Shown here: in pieces, positions 10,880 through 23,600 of the stretch | Layout of the letters: each line of letters opens with the position of its first letter | How positions within the stretch are numbered: the first letter of the stretch is position 1 | Assembly: GCF_050624435.1 (NCBI RefSeq) | Contig: NC_134547.1 | Span: 32,684,419 to 32,748,418, forward strand | Reading direction: 5' to 3' | DNA length: 64,000 nt | From: Tenrec ecaudatus | Lineage: Eukaryota > Chordata > Mammalia > Afrosoricida > Tenrecidae | The notes under the pieces: model-generated | What the model saw: only the letters and a program-made list of their open reading frames with translations | Told to the model about the DNA's origin: nothing | Databases searched by the model: none | Program-made: the position numbers and the translations under genes

Positions 10880-11480
10880 TTGTTACTTTCAGCTTTCTTT
10901 TGGATAGAGCTGTTTCTGTGTCTCATTTTGTTGTTGCTCCTGGGATCTTTTTTTGATATGATTTTCCTTATATGAAAATTCAGGACAGGTAAACATATAG
11001 GAATAGTTCAATAGTTCTTTTATGGCAGGGGAGATTTGGGGGAAATGGGGAGCAAGAATGAAAAAGAAGTTCTGAAATTGACTGTGAGGGTGGCTGCACA
11101 CCTCTACTATATTTAAACCAGTGAACTGAATGGTATGTGAATTACATGTCACTAAAACTATTAAAAACATTCTGAGAGATCTACTTTATTAGCACATATT
11201 ACCAGTCTAGTAATACTTAGTGTTGGAGAGGAGAAGGATCCAGATTATCATATACATTGTTAGAGATGCAACTACTTTAGAAAAACAGCGCTGGATTATT
11301 TCCTAAAGTTGAAAATTCATAGCCAATCAACTTCCTGGATATATAAGGTCTTGTCCATGTCTCTCAGGAGATACACAAAAGAATGTTTACAGCAGTCCTG
11401 TTCACAACACCAGAATCCTGAAAACAATTCAAATATTCATTGGCAGGAGGGGACGTATTATATTACATCCAGAATTTGCC
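10880..11480 (+). mobile_element. Two fragments of old L1 3' regions
   Basis: Positions 11070-11170 end with tatgtgaattacatgtcac and actattaaaaa, the usual old L1 3' terminus. Positions 11175-11480 resemble an L1 late-ORF2/3' segment (ttcacaacaccagaatcctg, aatattcattggcag). No frame is open. Confidence 0.5.
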
Positions 11481-11750
11481 TTAAAGCTAGCATGGCAAGA
11501 CTTCATCTTACATGCTTTAGACGTGTTATCCAGAGATACCAGTCTCTGAAGAAGGACATCCGTTTGCAAAGGAGCAGGTCAGTGGAAGAGAAGAAGCCAC
11601 TCCAGGAAAGGGATTGACCCAGTGGCTGCAACAATCAGCTCGCATGTAACACACGAGGATGGTACCGGACCGGACCATGTTTTAGTCTACTGTACGTGGG
11701 GTTGCTATGAATTGGAACTGACTCCATGGCACCTAAAACAGCAACCGAAA
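11480..11750 (+). mobile_element. 3' end of an RTE LINE
   Basis: It reads from gcatggcaagacttcatctt through agtggctgcaacaatcagct to gaattggaactgactccatg, which is the RTE C-terminal and 3' terminal region. It is heavily 5'-truncated. Confidence 0.7.
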
Positions 11751-12089
11751 ATGTTGACTCGATGGAACTCCATAGGAGACTCCAAACCAATGAACGATGA
11801 GAATCTCAGCACATTTCTACTACTTGTAAAAGGCAAGTCCTATGGGGTTATGTAGAGAAGGGTGCCCTTTAAAGGCACCTACATGCATATTTTTAAGAAC
11901 ACAATGCAGATGCAAGAAGAATATGCAAAACTGAAGAGAAAGGAATGAAGAAGGCAGAATTGAGAAGAGAGTAAGAGAGGTGGGAATACAGGAGAATCAC
12001 AGGTTACTGCCAAAACCGCAGCTTGCATTTGAGTAGCGGGCTCATATTATTAAAAATAACACTTCAATAATTACACCAGAGTAGCCATG
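11751..12089. other. Unassigned spacer between two RTE pieces
   Basis: AG-rich sequence with no recognisable repeat or exon. It might be diverged RTE or L1 sequence. Confidence 0.3.
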
Positions 12090-13085
12090 CATACTAAACT
12101 ATGGATAACAGTGGGAGAACTGGGAATTCCGAACACTTCACTGTGTACATGAACCAAAAAGCAGTTGTTCAAAGAAAACAAGGAAGCTACTGCATGGTTT
12201 AAATTCAGGGGAAAAGGTGAGAAGGTTACATACTTTCCCCGTACATACTCAATCTGAATGATGAACAGTGATACAAGAAATTGGACTAGGCGACAAAGAC
12301 CAGGGCAGCAGGCTGGGAGGAGGCTTCGATCTGCAGATGGTACAACTTGCTTGCTGAAAGTGAGGAAGAGTCGAAGCGCTTCCTCATGCAGATCAAGGAC
12401 TGCGGGCTTGCACAGATTACAACACAAAGTAAAACTAAAATCGTCACATCTGGACCAGTAGACAAGATTATGATAAATGGAAAAACGATTGAGGTTGTCA
12501 AGGATTTCATCTTGCTGGGATCCACAATCACTGCTTCTGGAAACCACAAACAAGCTATCCAATGATACGTTGCATTGGGGAAATCTGCTGAACAGGGGTC
12601 TGTTTAAATCCTTGAAGAGCATGGATGTCCCTTGAGGGCTGAAGTGCAGCTCACGCAAATAATGGTATTTTCAATTCCCTCAAATGCATGTGAAAGTTGG
12701 GCAGTGAATAAGAAAAACTGGAAAAGAGTGGATGCTTTGGGGTTATAGTGCTGGCAGAGAACTGAAAGTGCCATGGGCTGCCAGAGGAACAAAGAAATCT
12801 GTCTGAGAAGTACAGTCAGAATGCTCCTTAGAAGCCAGGATTGCTTGACCTGGTTTTCATGTACTTTGCACATATTATCAGGAGAGAGTGGGCCTTGAAA
12901 AAGGACATGATGCTTCAGAACCGAAGGTCACTGAAAAAGAGGAGGATCCTCCAAGAGCTGTGTTGATACAGAGGTGAGAGCAATGGGCTCATTGTGAGGA
13001 TGGTCCAGGAGCAGGCACTGTTTCCTTCTGTTGTGCTCAACAGAATGGCACAGCCGGCTCAACAACACTCAACAGCAACAACATG
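12090..13085 (+). mobile_element. RTE LINE, reverse-transcriptase C-terminal half and 3' end
   Basis: RTE hallmarks appear in order: tggagaactgggaattcc-type sequence, gcttgctgaaagtgaggaag (LLAESEE motif), KIMINGKTIEVVKDFILLGS at about 12467-12526, tgaaagttgggcagtgaata, and the 3' end ending near gcacagccggctcaacaac. Stops and frameshifts break the frame. The long minus-strand frame at 12071-12658 is only its antisense shadow. Confidence 0.8.
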
Positions 13086-13089
13086 GACC

Positions 13090-13332
13090 AAAGGTTGGGA
13101 TAAATTCATCTTATGTAGTCAGATCCAATTTCTGAAAAATGCATATACTTTGACTCAACAGTCAATCCTCTCCCAGTAATCCATTGTCAGGAAAATAATC
13201 AGAGATGTGGACACAGCACTGTGTACAAACCCATTTAGGACTACAGTATTGGGGATGGCAGAAAACTGGAGAAATTCCATATCCCAAATAGGGAATTGGC
13301 TAAATAAACATGTGGTAACAGCATGTAATGGA
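13090..13332 (+). mobile_element. Old L1 3'-region fragment
   Basis: The sequence ggaattggctaaataaacat, followed by an incomplete 'gtaatggaata', is the usual late L1 segment. An AfroSINE follows directly at 13333. Confidence 0.5.
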
Positions 13333-13575
13333 ATACCAAGTCCCTGGGTGGCACAACGGGTCACATGCTCACCTATAAATAGAAAGGTTGGTCGTTCAAA
13401 CCCACCCAGCGGCACTGCAAAGATCAGGTAATCCAAAAAAAGTGTAGCCAAGAAAACTCTGTTGTGAAGTCCTAGTCTGTAACATACGGAGTGTGCGGGC
13501 GTTGTAATCGCCCAATGGCGATGGGTTTGGTATGGCTTGGGTTACCACCAAGCGATGGAATACTCCACAAGTGTG
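13333..13575 (+). mobile_element. AfroSINE copy
   Basis: It has the tRNA-like head ccctgggtggcacaacgggt, a B-box-like ttggtcgttcaaaccc and the tail caatggcgatgggtttggta. It is a moderately diverged full-length copy. Confidence 0.7.
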
Positions 13576-13608
13576 TAAAAATAGGAGGTAATACGTGCAC
13601 ACATATAT

Positions 13609-14462
13609 ATTTTTTAATTTAATAAATCATTTTATTGGGGCTCATACAACTCTTATCACAATCCATACATACATCAATTGAGTAAAGCACCCTTATATAT
13701 TCGTTGCCCTCGTCATTCTCAAAATTCGCCTTCCAGAATCAGCTCGTTTTCCTTTTTTTCCCTCCCCCTCCCTCCCCCATGAACCCTTAATAGTTTATAA
13801 ATTATTGTTTTATCTTATCTTATACTGCCTGGCGTCTCCCCTCACCCACCTTCCCATTGCCCATCTCCCAGAGAGGCGGTTACACATAGATCACTGAGAT
13901 CAGTTCCCCTTTCTACACCCCCTTCTCTCCCGGTGTCACCACTCTCACTGCTGGTCCTGAGGGGTTCATCTGTCCTAGATTCCCTGTTTTTCCAGATCCC
14001 AACCGTACCACTGTGCATCCTCTGGTCTAACCAGGTTTGCAAGGTAGAATTGGGATCATGATAGTGGGGGTGAGGGAGGAAGTGTTTAAGAACTAGAGGA
14101 AGGTTTTGAGTTTCATTGTTGCTACACTGAACCCTGAGTGACTCATCTCCTCCCCCACTACCCCTCTGCCAGGGATGTCCAGCTGTCTACAGATGGGCAT
14201 TGGGTCCCCATCACGCACTCCCCTCATTCATGGAGATATGATTTTTCCCCCGCCTTTGTTGTTTGAAACCTGGTCCCCTCGGCCCTTCATGATCACATAT
14301 GTTGGTGTGCTGCTTCCGTGTGGGCTTTGTTGCTTCTGGGCTAGATGGCCGCTTGTTTACTTTTAAGACTTTAAGTCCCCGGACGCTATATCTCTTAATA
14401 GCCGGGCACCATCAGCCTTCTTCACCACACTTGCTTATGCACACATTCGCCTTCAGCGTTTA
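13609..14462 (-). mobile_element. Antisense family A insertion with target duplication
   Basis: It starts with a T-rich tail and tcattttattggggctcata and runs to the 5'-truncation point after agccgggcaccatcagcc and ttgcttatgcacacattcg. The flanks share cacacatatat (13598-13608 and 14463-14473), a plausible target-site duplication though of low complexity. Confidence 0.75.
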
Positions 14463-14473
14463 CACACATATAT

Positions 14474-15214
14474 TTTGGAGAAGAATGAAAGATAGGAGAA
14501 AAATTACAACTCTAATTACATGGTGAGGCTTTTGTTATCCTTCCTGTGGTGTTTTTTGCTTAATCGGTCACTGAAAAGGTAAATTTGGGAGGTTATTAAA
14601 AAAGAAATGAGACTATGGACCACAACTTGGATAAAGAAGGAGGAACAACAGCCTCCTTGGCGGATTTTGAAAAGAATTCCTTCTTCAGATATTGCAGCAG
14701 AACGTTTGAATCTAATTATTTTCATTTTCAAAACCTGTGAAACTACATTGAATGTAGAACTTTTAGAAACTAGGGGAACATCTACATGAGAGCCACAGTC
14801 TTACCACCCAATATTAGTCCTCTTCCTCCCCTTCCTTTCCTTCACTACCTTGACTCAGGTTTGGTTATCAGTAAAATGGGATTCCAAAGATATTCAATGA
14901 CATTTAAGATATTTTAAAAATCTTTTACAACACTTTAAATGGTCTTGATGGCTCCACATATCAGATTTTTATAATAATTTTTGTAGCCACTCAGTGTTAA
15001 AAATCATATATTCTCATATTTTTATTATTATAAGTAGTGAAGTATAACTAGCAGATCAGGGCATAAACTTTTACATCAATTATTTGATTTTTTTTTTTAA
15101 TGCAATGAAGAGACTCGAGACGTGGAGTCTGCTAGAGCCTTGGTTCTAGAATAGGTTTGACATTCTTAAGCAGGTGACTTTGTGGCCTCAGAGGACTTGA
15201 TCTATGTTGTTACC
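14474..15214. other. AT-rich stretch, nothing firm
   Basis: Possibly diverged L1 near 14474-14800. The remainder (14800-15180) is unrecognised and no exon is visible. Confidence 0.3.
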
Positions 15215-15400
15215 AAAAGATTTTCTAGGCACTTGGTTCAAGTTGGGCTGCCAACCAAAAGGTTAGCAATTCAAAACCACCAGTCACTCTGTAAGAGAAT
15301 GATGAGGCGTCCTACTCCTGTGAAGAGTCACAATCTCAGAAACCAACAGGGGCAGTTCTACCCCATCCTACAGAGTTGGCAGTGAGTTTGACTTTTGAAT
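15215..15400 (+). mobile_element. AfroSINE copy
   Basis: It contains gctgccaaccaaaaggttag, caattcaaaaccacc (B box) and ctcctgtgaagagtcacaat, ending at gttggcagtgagtttgactt. Confidence 0.75.
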
Positions 15401-15761
15401 TCCAGTCAGTTACATCTATGGGCATTAAGGAGCAGCCAGGATAAGCCACTGGCCTTAACCTCTTCAACTCAATACTGCGCCTGCCCCTCTGTTCTCCCCA
15501 GCCCTTTCACCTTTCTCTTGCCAAATTGCTGCTAGTGTCTCACCTCCATCAAAGCCTGTCTGGTTGCTACGGTCCACCGGGCTTGCCCTCTCCCCCACTC
15601 TTTGACTCCCATTTGCCTCCACTGTCTTTGGTTATGTTCTGCTTCTAGTGGACAAACACTACCTTCCAAACGCAATCAAAGGGCGCTGTTTTCGGTTTTC
15701 TTTCTTTTTTTTTTCTTCCAGTAATTCCTCTCGGTTACATTACCCTTGATTGTATGGTGTT
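15401..15761. other. Single-copy pyrimidine-rich stretch
   Basis: C/T-rich sequence with no repeat or exon recognised. Confidence 0.3.
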
Positions 15762-16075
15762 CTTTTTTTTTTTTTAACATTTTATTAGGGGGCTCATACA
15801 ACTCTTATCACAATCCATACATATAGATACATCAATTGTATAAAGGACATCTGTACATTCTTTACCCTAATCATTTTCAAAGCATTTGCTCTCCACTTAA
15901 GCCCTTTGCACCAGGTCCTCTTTTTTCCCCTCCTTCCCCGCTCCCCCCTCCCTCATGAGCCCTTGATAATTTATAGATTGTTATTTTGTCATATCCTGCC
16001 CTGTCCGGCATCTCCCTTCACCCCCTTCTCTGCTGTCCGTCCCCCAGGGAGGAGGTCACATGTGGATCCTTCTTT
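15762..16075 (-). mobile_element. Antisense family A tail, 5'-truncated
   Basis: It begins with a T-run and the terminal block ggggctcatacaactcttat, and the similarity ends after cccagggaggaggtcacatg. An AfroSINE begins about 20 bp further on. Confidence 0.75.
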
Positions 16076-16097
16076 TACATCCCTCTGTGCCTTTTAT

Positions 16098-16295
16098 AAA
16101 GGCGCCCTGGTGGCACTGTGGATTAGATGCTGGGCAGCTAACCAAAAGATCAACTTTTCAAACCACCAGCCACACTGCAGGAGAAAAATGTGGATGTCTG
16201 TCCCCATAGGCGTTGAGCCTCAGAAATCCTTTGCGTTAGAAACACCTTGGATGGCAGTGGGTTTTGAGTGGGTGCATTTTGTATGGGATAGCTAC
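16098..16295 (+). mobile_element. AfroSINE copy
   Basis: It has the head ggcgccctggtggcactgtg, the B-box-like caacttttcaaaccaccagc and the tail tggatggcagtgggttttga. Confidence 0.8.
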
Positions 16296-16644
16296 CACAT
16301 AAACTCTGAGTGAGTGGAACTCCTCAAATAGACTCTTACAAATCCATGTAGAAGAACTAGACCAACAGGGGAGTGCCAGTGCAGAAGTGGTCTAAAATCA
16401 GGCTGGAGTCGAGTCTTGAAGCAGAAGCAAGTGATGTGCCCCCTTCCCCCTGCTGGTCTTCTTCCCAGTTAGGATTGCTTCCCCATGTGTCTCCTGTGGT
16501 CCTATGCTCACACAAGTCAAAGTCATCTTTCCCGGGTTTCACTGAACTTCGCCACCCCTCTTCCCAGTCTTCTCCATCGCAGGCACTTGCAGGCCCTGCT
16601 ACCCACCCAGCAGCTCAGGCTGAAAGTAAGGATGATCTCCAGTT
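16296..16644. other. Unassigned single-copy stretch
   Basis: Nothing recognised. The frame at 16373-16783 spans into the adjacent LTR and has no domain. Confidence 0.3.
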
Positions 16645-16950
16645 CTTCCATTCCCAAGTCCGCAAGTGTTATGACAGATCTGTGTGTCCCCAAAAGATAC
16701 ACTCAAGCCCTTGTGCCCCCCCCCCAGTACTTATGAATGTAACCTCATTTGGGAATCACAACTTTGCAAATGTAATCAGGTAAGGTCACACTAAGGGTGA
16801 ACCTGACTTCAGCATAGCTGGTGTCTTTATAAGGGAAGAGATAGATCAAGAGACACACAGAGGCAAGATGGCCATGTGAGGGGAGAGTAGAGATCAGAGC
16901 GACGCCACAGTCAGGGAGTGTCTGCAAGTACCAGACGCTGGGAGAGAAAA
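16645..16950 (+). mobile_element. MLT1-like (ERVL-MaLR) LTR fragment
   Basis: Segments in MLT1 order: tgtgtccccaaaagata, cagtacttatgaatgtaacc, catttgggaatcac, ctggtgtctttataaggga and ggcaagatggccatgtgagg. This is an ancient mammalian LTR. It has no internal viral sequence. Confidence 0.65.
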
Positions 16951-17237
16951 GGAAGGGTATTGCCCAGAACCTTCAGATATTTGGATTCCTTGAGTGGGGT
17001 GTTAGTGCCCCAGGGCTGCCCTTAGAAAGGCTCCCACATTGTGCAGGCAACAGCAACAGCATTTGTTGTCTGAGTTCTGAAAGCATGGCCAGACTGTGCT
17101 TCCTCCACAGGTGTGGATAGAGCTCAGGTGCTCCTGCACTGGGGTCTCGTTCCCTTTTCCCTCTGCCTGGAGCACTGTTTCCAGAGACAACAGCTCTCAC
17201 TGCCACCTCCTCCAGGGGGCTTTCCTAACCTTCACCT

Positions 17238-18920
17238 GCTTAGTGCTGTAACCTGCTCTTGAGTCCGTTCTGATCCACAGCGACCCTATCTACAACGGAA
17301 CAAAGTACTACCCAACCCTGGACCATCCTCAGAATCCTTGCTCTGTTTGAGGCCATTGTTGTAGCCACTGTGTCAACCCATCTCCTCGACGGTCTTCCTC
17401 TCTTTTTGCTGATTCTCCACCAAGCATGATGTCGTTCTTCTGGAAATGGGCCCTTTTGATGACATGTCCAAATTACATGAGATGTAATCTCACCATCCTT
17501 GTTTCTAAGGGAAATTTTGGCTGCATTTCTTCCAAGATAGATCCATTCTTGCTTCTGGAAGTCCATGTTATACTCAATATTCTTTGCCAACACCATCATT
17601 CAAAGGCAGCCATTCTTCTTCCAGCTGCCTTATCTACTGCTCAGCTTTGGCGTGCATATGAGATGATTGAACATCTCATGGTTTGGGTCAGGCCCACCTT
17701 AGTCCTCAAAGTGACATCCTTGCTCTTCAACACTTTAGAGAGGTCTTGCATAGAATATTTGCCCAATTTCTTTTGAATTTTTGCTTGCTGCTTCCATAAG
17801 TGTTGACTGTGGATCCAAGTGTGGGCGGGAGGGGGGAGTTGCTTTCTCTCTGTTGAGGTGCATTCCATACTGAAAGTGTTTTGGTTTGTTTTTATCTTTA
17901 GCAGTAAGTGCTTCAAGTTCTCCTTGCTTTCAACAAGCATCATCTGCATATCACCTGCTATTAGTGAGTCTTCCTCCAATCCTGATGGCCCATTCTTTTT
18001 CATATCATCCAGTTCAAAGATGGTTTACTCAGCATTGATTGGATAAATAGTATAAAGATGATCAGAATACAATCATGATGCATACACCTCCTAATTTTAA
18101 AACAGGAGGTAGCTACTTCTATGCAAATGACTGCCTCTTGGTCTACAGACAAGTTCCACATAAATACAAAGAAATATTCTGGTGTCCACATCCTTCACAA
18201 TGTTATCCATAATCTGTTATGAGTCACACAAATACTTTTGTATACTTAATAAAACACAGGTAAACATCTCTTGGTATTTTCTGCTTTGATCCAAGAACCA
18301 TCTGATACATGCCATGATATCCCTCCTTCATTCGACATCCCAGTCAATTTTTGAATTATCATCGATACAATTTTACTTGTATGTGTTACTGTTTGATAAT
18401 TTCCACATTCCAATACACAACCATTCCTTGGAATGAGTACAAATATGGATTTATTTCAGTACATCGGGCAAGTTTCTGCCTTCCAAATTTCTTGGCAGGA
18501 TGAATGTTTCCAAGAACACACGTTTGTTGAAACATTTGAATTGCTGTTCATTCCATCAATTCCTGGTGACTTGATTTCCACCAATGCCTTCAGTACAGCT
18601 GGGGCTTCTTCTTGCATTACCATTAGTTCTGGATCATATGCTACCTCCTGAAGTGGCTAAGCATCAACTAATTCCTCCTGGTGCAGAGTCTGTGGATTCC
18701 TTCCATTGCCTTTTGACAGCGCCTGCATTAATATTTTGCCCATAGACGCCTCCATTATTGCAATACTAGACTTGACTTTTTTCTACAGTTCTTTCAGCAT
18801 GAGAAATGTTGAGTATGTCCTTCCTTTGGGGTTTCCTAATTCCTTGCACCTTTCATGAAAATACTTTACTTGGTCTCCTCAAGTGGCCCTTTGAAATCTT
18901 TCATCATTTCTTCACTACTC
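17238..18920 (-). mobile_element. Antisense RTE LINE, ~1.7 kb of RT domain to 3' end
   Basis: Read on the minus strand from about 18920 to 17238, it runs from early reverse transcriptase through the C-terminal part to the 3' end. Landmarks on the plus strand are gaccctatctacaacggaac near 17283, ggccattgttgtagccactg near 17351 and catcatctgcatatcacctg near 17938. The longest remaining minus-strand frame is 17641-18003, containing VESKENLKHLLLKIK. The element is dead. Confidence 0.8.
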
Positions 18921-19104
18921 ACTTTGGCTACTCTACATTCAAAACTTTTATCCTACCCCCCTACACATCCCTCTACCCCCATTATTTTCTGAGCACATTT
19001 CAGATTTATGTTGTCTTTCTCACTAGACACACAGTTCCATGAAGACAATGACCGGGCCAGTTATATTTATTATGATCTCTCCAGTTTTTACCAAATAACG
19101 AGCA

Positions 19105-19305
19105 GTAGCATTCACCAGAGTTCATTCTGACTCAGACTTATGCGCCAGGAGAGCACCGTGCTCCCTAGGATGGTCAGTGGCTGACTTTGCAGATGGGTTG
19201 AAAAACCAAGTAGATTGATTGGTTTTACTTCCAAGAGATCTCTGGGTGAAGTCAAACCTCTAACCTTATAGTTACCAGTCAAGTGATTAAGTCGTTCCAT
19301 CACCT
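19105..19305 (-). mobile_element. AfroSINE copy, diverged
   Basis: Antisense. The sequence ttcattctgactcagactta lies on the left (SINE tail), and gtcaaacctctaaccttata with agtcaagtgattaag lies on the right (tRNA-like part). Confidence 0.55.
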
Positions 19306-20450
19306 ACAACTCTCTGCCACATAATGATAAGGTTATCATGAATATTTTTGAATGAATAAAGGTTTTCTCCTTCAAACAAATCTTTGAGAATGCCAGTCTG
19401 GAGAATCAGCCTTCTGTCTCCCAGGGCATAAAAGCCACATGCCCTATCACCACCTCCCCTGTCTGCTACACAGGTGGGCCTCTGCATGTAGGAGCCATCA
19501 GAAAGGAAGGGAAGACCATGGAGGTGGGGGGGGGGGCTATGAAGCACTGCTCAGCACTCCAGTGGCAATTAGAACTGAGAAAAACTCACGTCTGTCTAGT
19601 AGCATACAATCCCCCACACACACTCAAAATAATAACGTGTGGACCTCCCTATCTTCAGGACCCAATACGCTACAAATAGCGCACACGCCATGCCTTCACC
19701 ACCATGGGGGGCAAAGAAGTAATAAAAGGCAGACATTCTACGTGAGGAGTCCTGGGGCCAGAAGACTGAAGCTGCACTAACCCTGGGTTTACTTGAGTCA
19801 GCAACGAGAAGGGCGAGATGGAAAAGGAGGAAGAAGAGCAGGAGGAAGAGGAGAGTAGCATGTGCTAATTACAAGTCTGACATTTAGAAGCAATGGGAGG
19901 GAAGGAGACGTGGGCAGTGTGGGCAAGCCTCTTTGGCCATGGAGGGTGTGATTTCCAATCACACATGCCTCTTCTTACCCTGCTGCCAATGCCAACACGC
20001 AAGAGTTGAGACGCAAACATTGAGGCCCTAGGGAAGGCGTGTACATTCACTCTGAGGTCCCTCTGGACCAGTCTATCAAAGGGATGATGTGGGGTCAGGG
20101 AAAAACTCTCAGTTAAAGAAAGAGGACCAAAGGAAATCTTCCTGAGAGAGGCAACTTTTCTTGCTCACCACACAAGAAACTTCCATTTGAGCATGTTCAT
20201 ATCTAACAGTTCATACCCCAGTGAAGGTGTAGGGATGTCGCTGTGGGGAGTGAGTGAGTGACTCGTTTGGCCAGGGACCATGGGTTGAGCTGAGATTGAG
20301 ACTGGGCACTCTGGTCGCCACGCCTTCCCTTTGCCTCCAGGCCATGGGGGCATCACGCTAATGGCGACCCTAATCAGCGGTTTGCGCTTTTCTGAGAAGC
20401 AGGTATAATGCTGGTTCCCTAACAATTGGTTGCCCATGAATGTTTCTAGA
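19306..20450. other. Single-copy stretch, nothing recognised
   Basis: It contains a G-run near 19527 and a purine-rich GGA tract at 19800-19860. No exon or repeat is supported. Confidence 0.35.
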
Positions 20451-20454
20451 GCTT

Positions 20455-20630
20455 AATAGGTTCAGCGGCCAATAGAGAGGTTCGAAGTTTGAGTCTATCC
20501 AGAAGTACCTAGAAAGCAAGGCCTGTTGACCTACTTCCAAAAAACTAGTCATCGAGAATCCTCCAGCGCTCACTCCTGTGGAGCCGCCATGACTTGGGAG
20601 TTGGCTGGAAGGCAACTGGAACAAGTCCAT
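20455..20630 (+). mobile_element. AfroSINE copy, diverged
   Basis: It has the B-box-like gaggttcgaagtttgagtct, then gagaatcctccagcgctc and the tail gttggctggaaggcaactgg. This is the only interruption between two single-copy blocks. Confidence 0.5.
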
Positions 20631-20639
20631 ACCATTAAG

Positions 20640-23600
20640 AAGTTACAGGAAAGGGAACTGTCCTTTCTCTTTGAGAAATTTTAACATGCTTTCGCTACAG
20701 GATTCGGCCATCCCCCCACGGCACACGCAAGTAAGTGCACGCGCCACATGCTTGCTTGTGTGGAGCTCTCCTGATCGCACCGCAGTGCAGTCTGCTGATG
20801 GGTTTGCTGTTGACATTTCCACATTAGCTGGCTTTTGTCAATTGTGGCAGTCGAAGAAATTCTATCTTTAAGAGCTGCTCTTTATTAAATTTGCAAGATA
20901 CAAAACTGTGACTGACAAATAGTCTCCTTTCCATTGCAAATGCATAAATCACGGGAAGCAACTCGAAAGCAATTAAAATCGGTTCTAAATTTAAACCAAA
21001 AAAAAAAATGTAACTGCCAGAGTTTTACAAGGCTTGGGGTAGATCCTACATTTGGCCATGATCAGCGGGCGGCTCGCTGGGCAATGGAGCAGGGGGAAAG
21101 GCGCGGTAGGGCAGAACGCAAAGAACATTCACGTGGGCCTCCTTGTTCTGTGTCTCAGCAAACTTAGTCACAGAAAGAACCTTCTGTGCAACTCTTTCAT
21201 GTGCCCCCGGTGACATAACTCCTCTTTTTTCGCCAGCCATTATATATGATAAATAAAACAATGCCCTGGAAACACTGGGATCTCTCATCAATGTCATCGT
21301 GAAAAGGGCCCGGATAAATGAGTCTTGGAATCAAAGGCAGATTACATGACTGACCATGTATCATCTTCTATGTATTGAGCGTAGTCTTTGTAAAGATAGA
21401 GCGGTAATAAAAAGTGGCATTGTGTGCCTGGAAAGGCTGTGTGGGTCTGTGCATGACTAATCTGTCTTTCTGCATTATTTTATTCAATCTTCTCTGACTT
21501 TATGCCTTTGACATTTTTGCTACACTCAGTAAATTTGAGTGAATAGGCAATTTTAAAGAATTTTTATAGGGCTTCAGAGAAGTCATATGCAGACTGTATC
21601 TTTGTTCAAATTTAACAGTTTAAATATTTCCTTTGTCTAGGGTGCAGGCTAATCTTTAGAACACACACACACACACACACACACACGAAGGAATGTTTCA
21701 CCTTAAGATTGTTACAAGATTTCCTGAAATGGGTCAATTATTTTATAATCATTTTTAAAAGCAGCAAGCTTCTAATCAAGGAGCTGCCGAAGTTGGGGGA
21801 AAACATTTTATATCCGTTTTATAAACAAGAAACTAGCCCCTCCTGTAGAAGAAGGCATTCCTTCTTGCTCCAGAATCCACAGAGGCAGGGGAAGTTGGAA
21901 GGGGCTGTTTTGACTCTACGAGAGTGAGTCTGGGTGATTTTGAACGTGAGCTTTAGAAAGGAGCGCTGTGCCTCCGGGTTGGTGTTGCAGGGGTCTCTAG
22001 GTAATCGGGGCTCTCAGGGCACATTTCTATCGGCTCATTATCTTCGATGTCGGTGTGGCCTGGCCCTGCTGGTCAGATCTTTTATACCGAGAGAGACAAC
22101 ATGAAAATTAAAAAGGATTTCCTCTGCCCGACTGGGCAGAAGTCCTCACCTGCAGCCTATCACATACGTGCCCACGAGGGGTGGGTGGGATACTGAACAC
22201 GTGTACTAGCAGGTTCTAGCCTCTTAGGAAGGGCTCATAGATTACTTGTGAAAGATTCGGCTCTTTGAGTTCCCGGTGAACTCTGGACGAGCCCAGCATG
22301 GCGGAGTCGTGGAAATGGCGACCCATCTCTCTGTCTATTTATAAGGCATAGAATATCAGCAGCACAGTTCATGTATTTCCATGTTATGACTCACTCTAGA
22401 AGCCCGCACCCCCGGGGTGGCTGAGAAAGTAGGCATAGTCCTGTGCCCACGAGTGAAAAGAAGTGACGGCGAGAAATTCGGGATGCTTGTGATGCTCGTG
22501 GACCTTGGGGCCCAAGGGCTGTAACAGCAGGGGGCCTGATTGGACGTAAGGGCACCGGTCGAGAGTTCTCACTTCTGTGCCCTTGCTGTAGAACATGGCT
22601 ATGGTAGGTGGTGACTCCTGGTCCCTTAACGGGAAGCAGGGGCAGAGCAACACCAACCTCTGTAGGACAGAGTCCCTTATTCAGAGAGCAAGCCATCTAA
22701 CAAGTTCCAGAGACTCACAAGCCGAGTTGTGTTTCACATGTGGTGAGACTGCCAGGCCCCAGGGTGCACAGGCTGGGAAATGAGTGGACCCCCCGGATCA
22801 CCTCCAGAGAGAAATACCAACTTCACTGGCACCCCGCCCCCCAGCACAGGATGGTGTCTGGGCCGTCAGATTTGTGACTGCTGCCTCATAAATGGATAAG
22901 CATTTCACATGTCCCTAGAAGACTGAAACACGAGTCGCCTTCTCCTTCTTCATGGCAGACACAAATACTACTTTTTATCTCGGCAGAGCACTTGACGCAA
23001 GCTCATGAAAATGAAAGATTACAGAGCCCCCAAATGTGGGATAATATGATTCATGGCTAGATCCCTGATAATAGATGTGGCTTCTGTTATTGTCTTACCG
23101 CCTAAAGGACGCACTCTGCTCTCCCGCCCTCTCTACCACCCCCCCAAACACCGGGCAACAACCGGCACTGCCAGGTCGGCTGTGGCAGGGGCCACTGACT
23201 CATGTGATCCAGAGCCTGAGGACCGTCTCGCCATTATTTTTATTAAATCACCAGCCTTTAAGCATGAACTGACCCACGCTCCCACCCAAGGTGAAAAATA
23301 AGAGTGGACAATGGCACCAGGCAGGACATGATGCCTGCTTGCTGGACGTCCTGCTCCTGGGAAGAGAAGTGGCTCTCTCAGCCCAGCCCCAGCTCTCTAT
23401 GCTTGAGAGCACCTTATGATGCTGTAACTAACCGGAAACCTGGAGCAGCAGGGAGCCAACAGCCCTCAGAATACAGCAATGTCATGCTTTACAGCCACTC
23501 TCTCAGCAACAGCGTGAGTGAGGGGGGAAACCGGTTGCCTAGGAAACCCTCTAGTCCTGGTAATTATTACTGTAACTGACTGCACACCCCACCTATAACA

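Noticed and set aside
12071..12658. 195-codon minus-strand frame
   Set aside because: It is the antisense shadow of an RTE reverse-transcriptase region on the plus strand.
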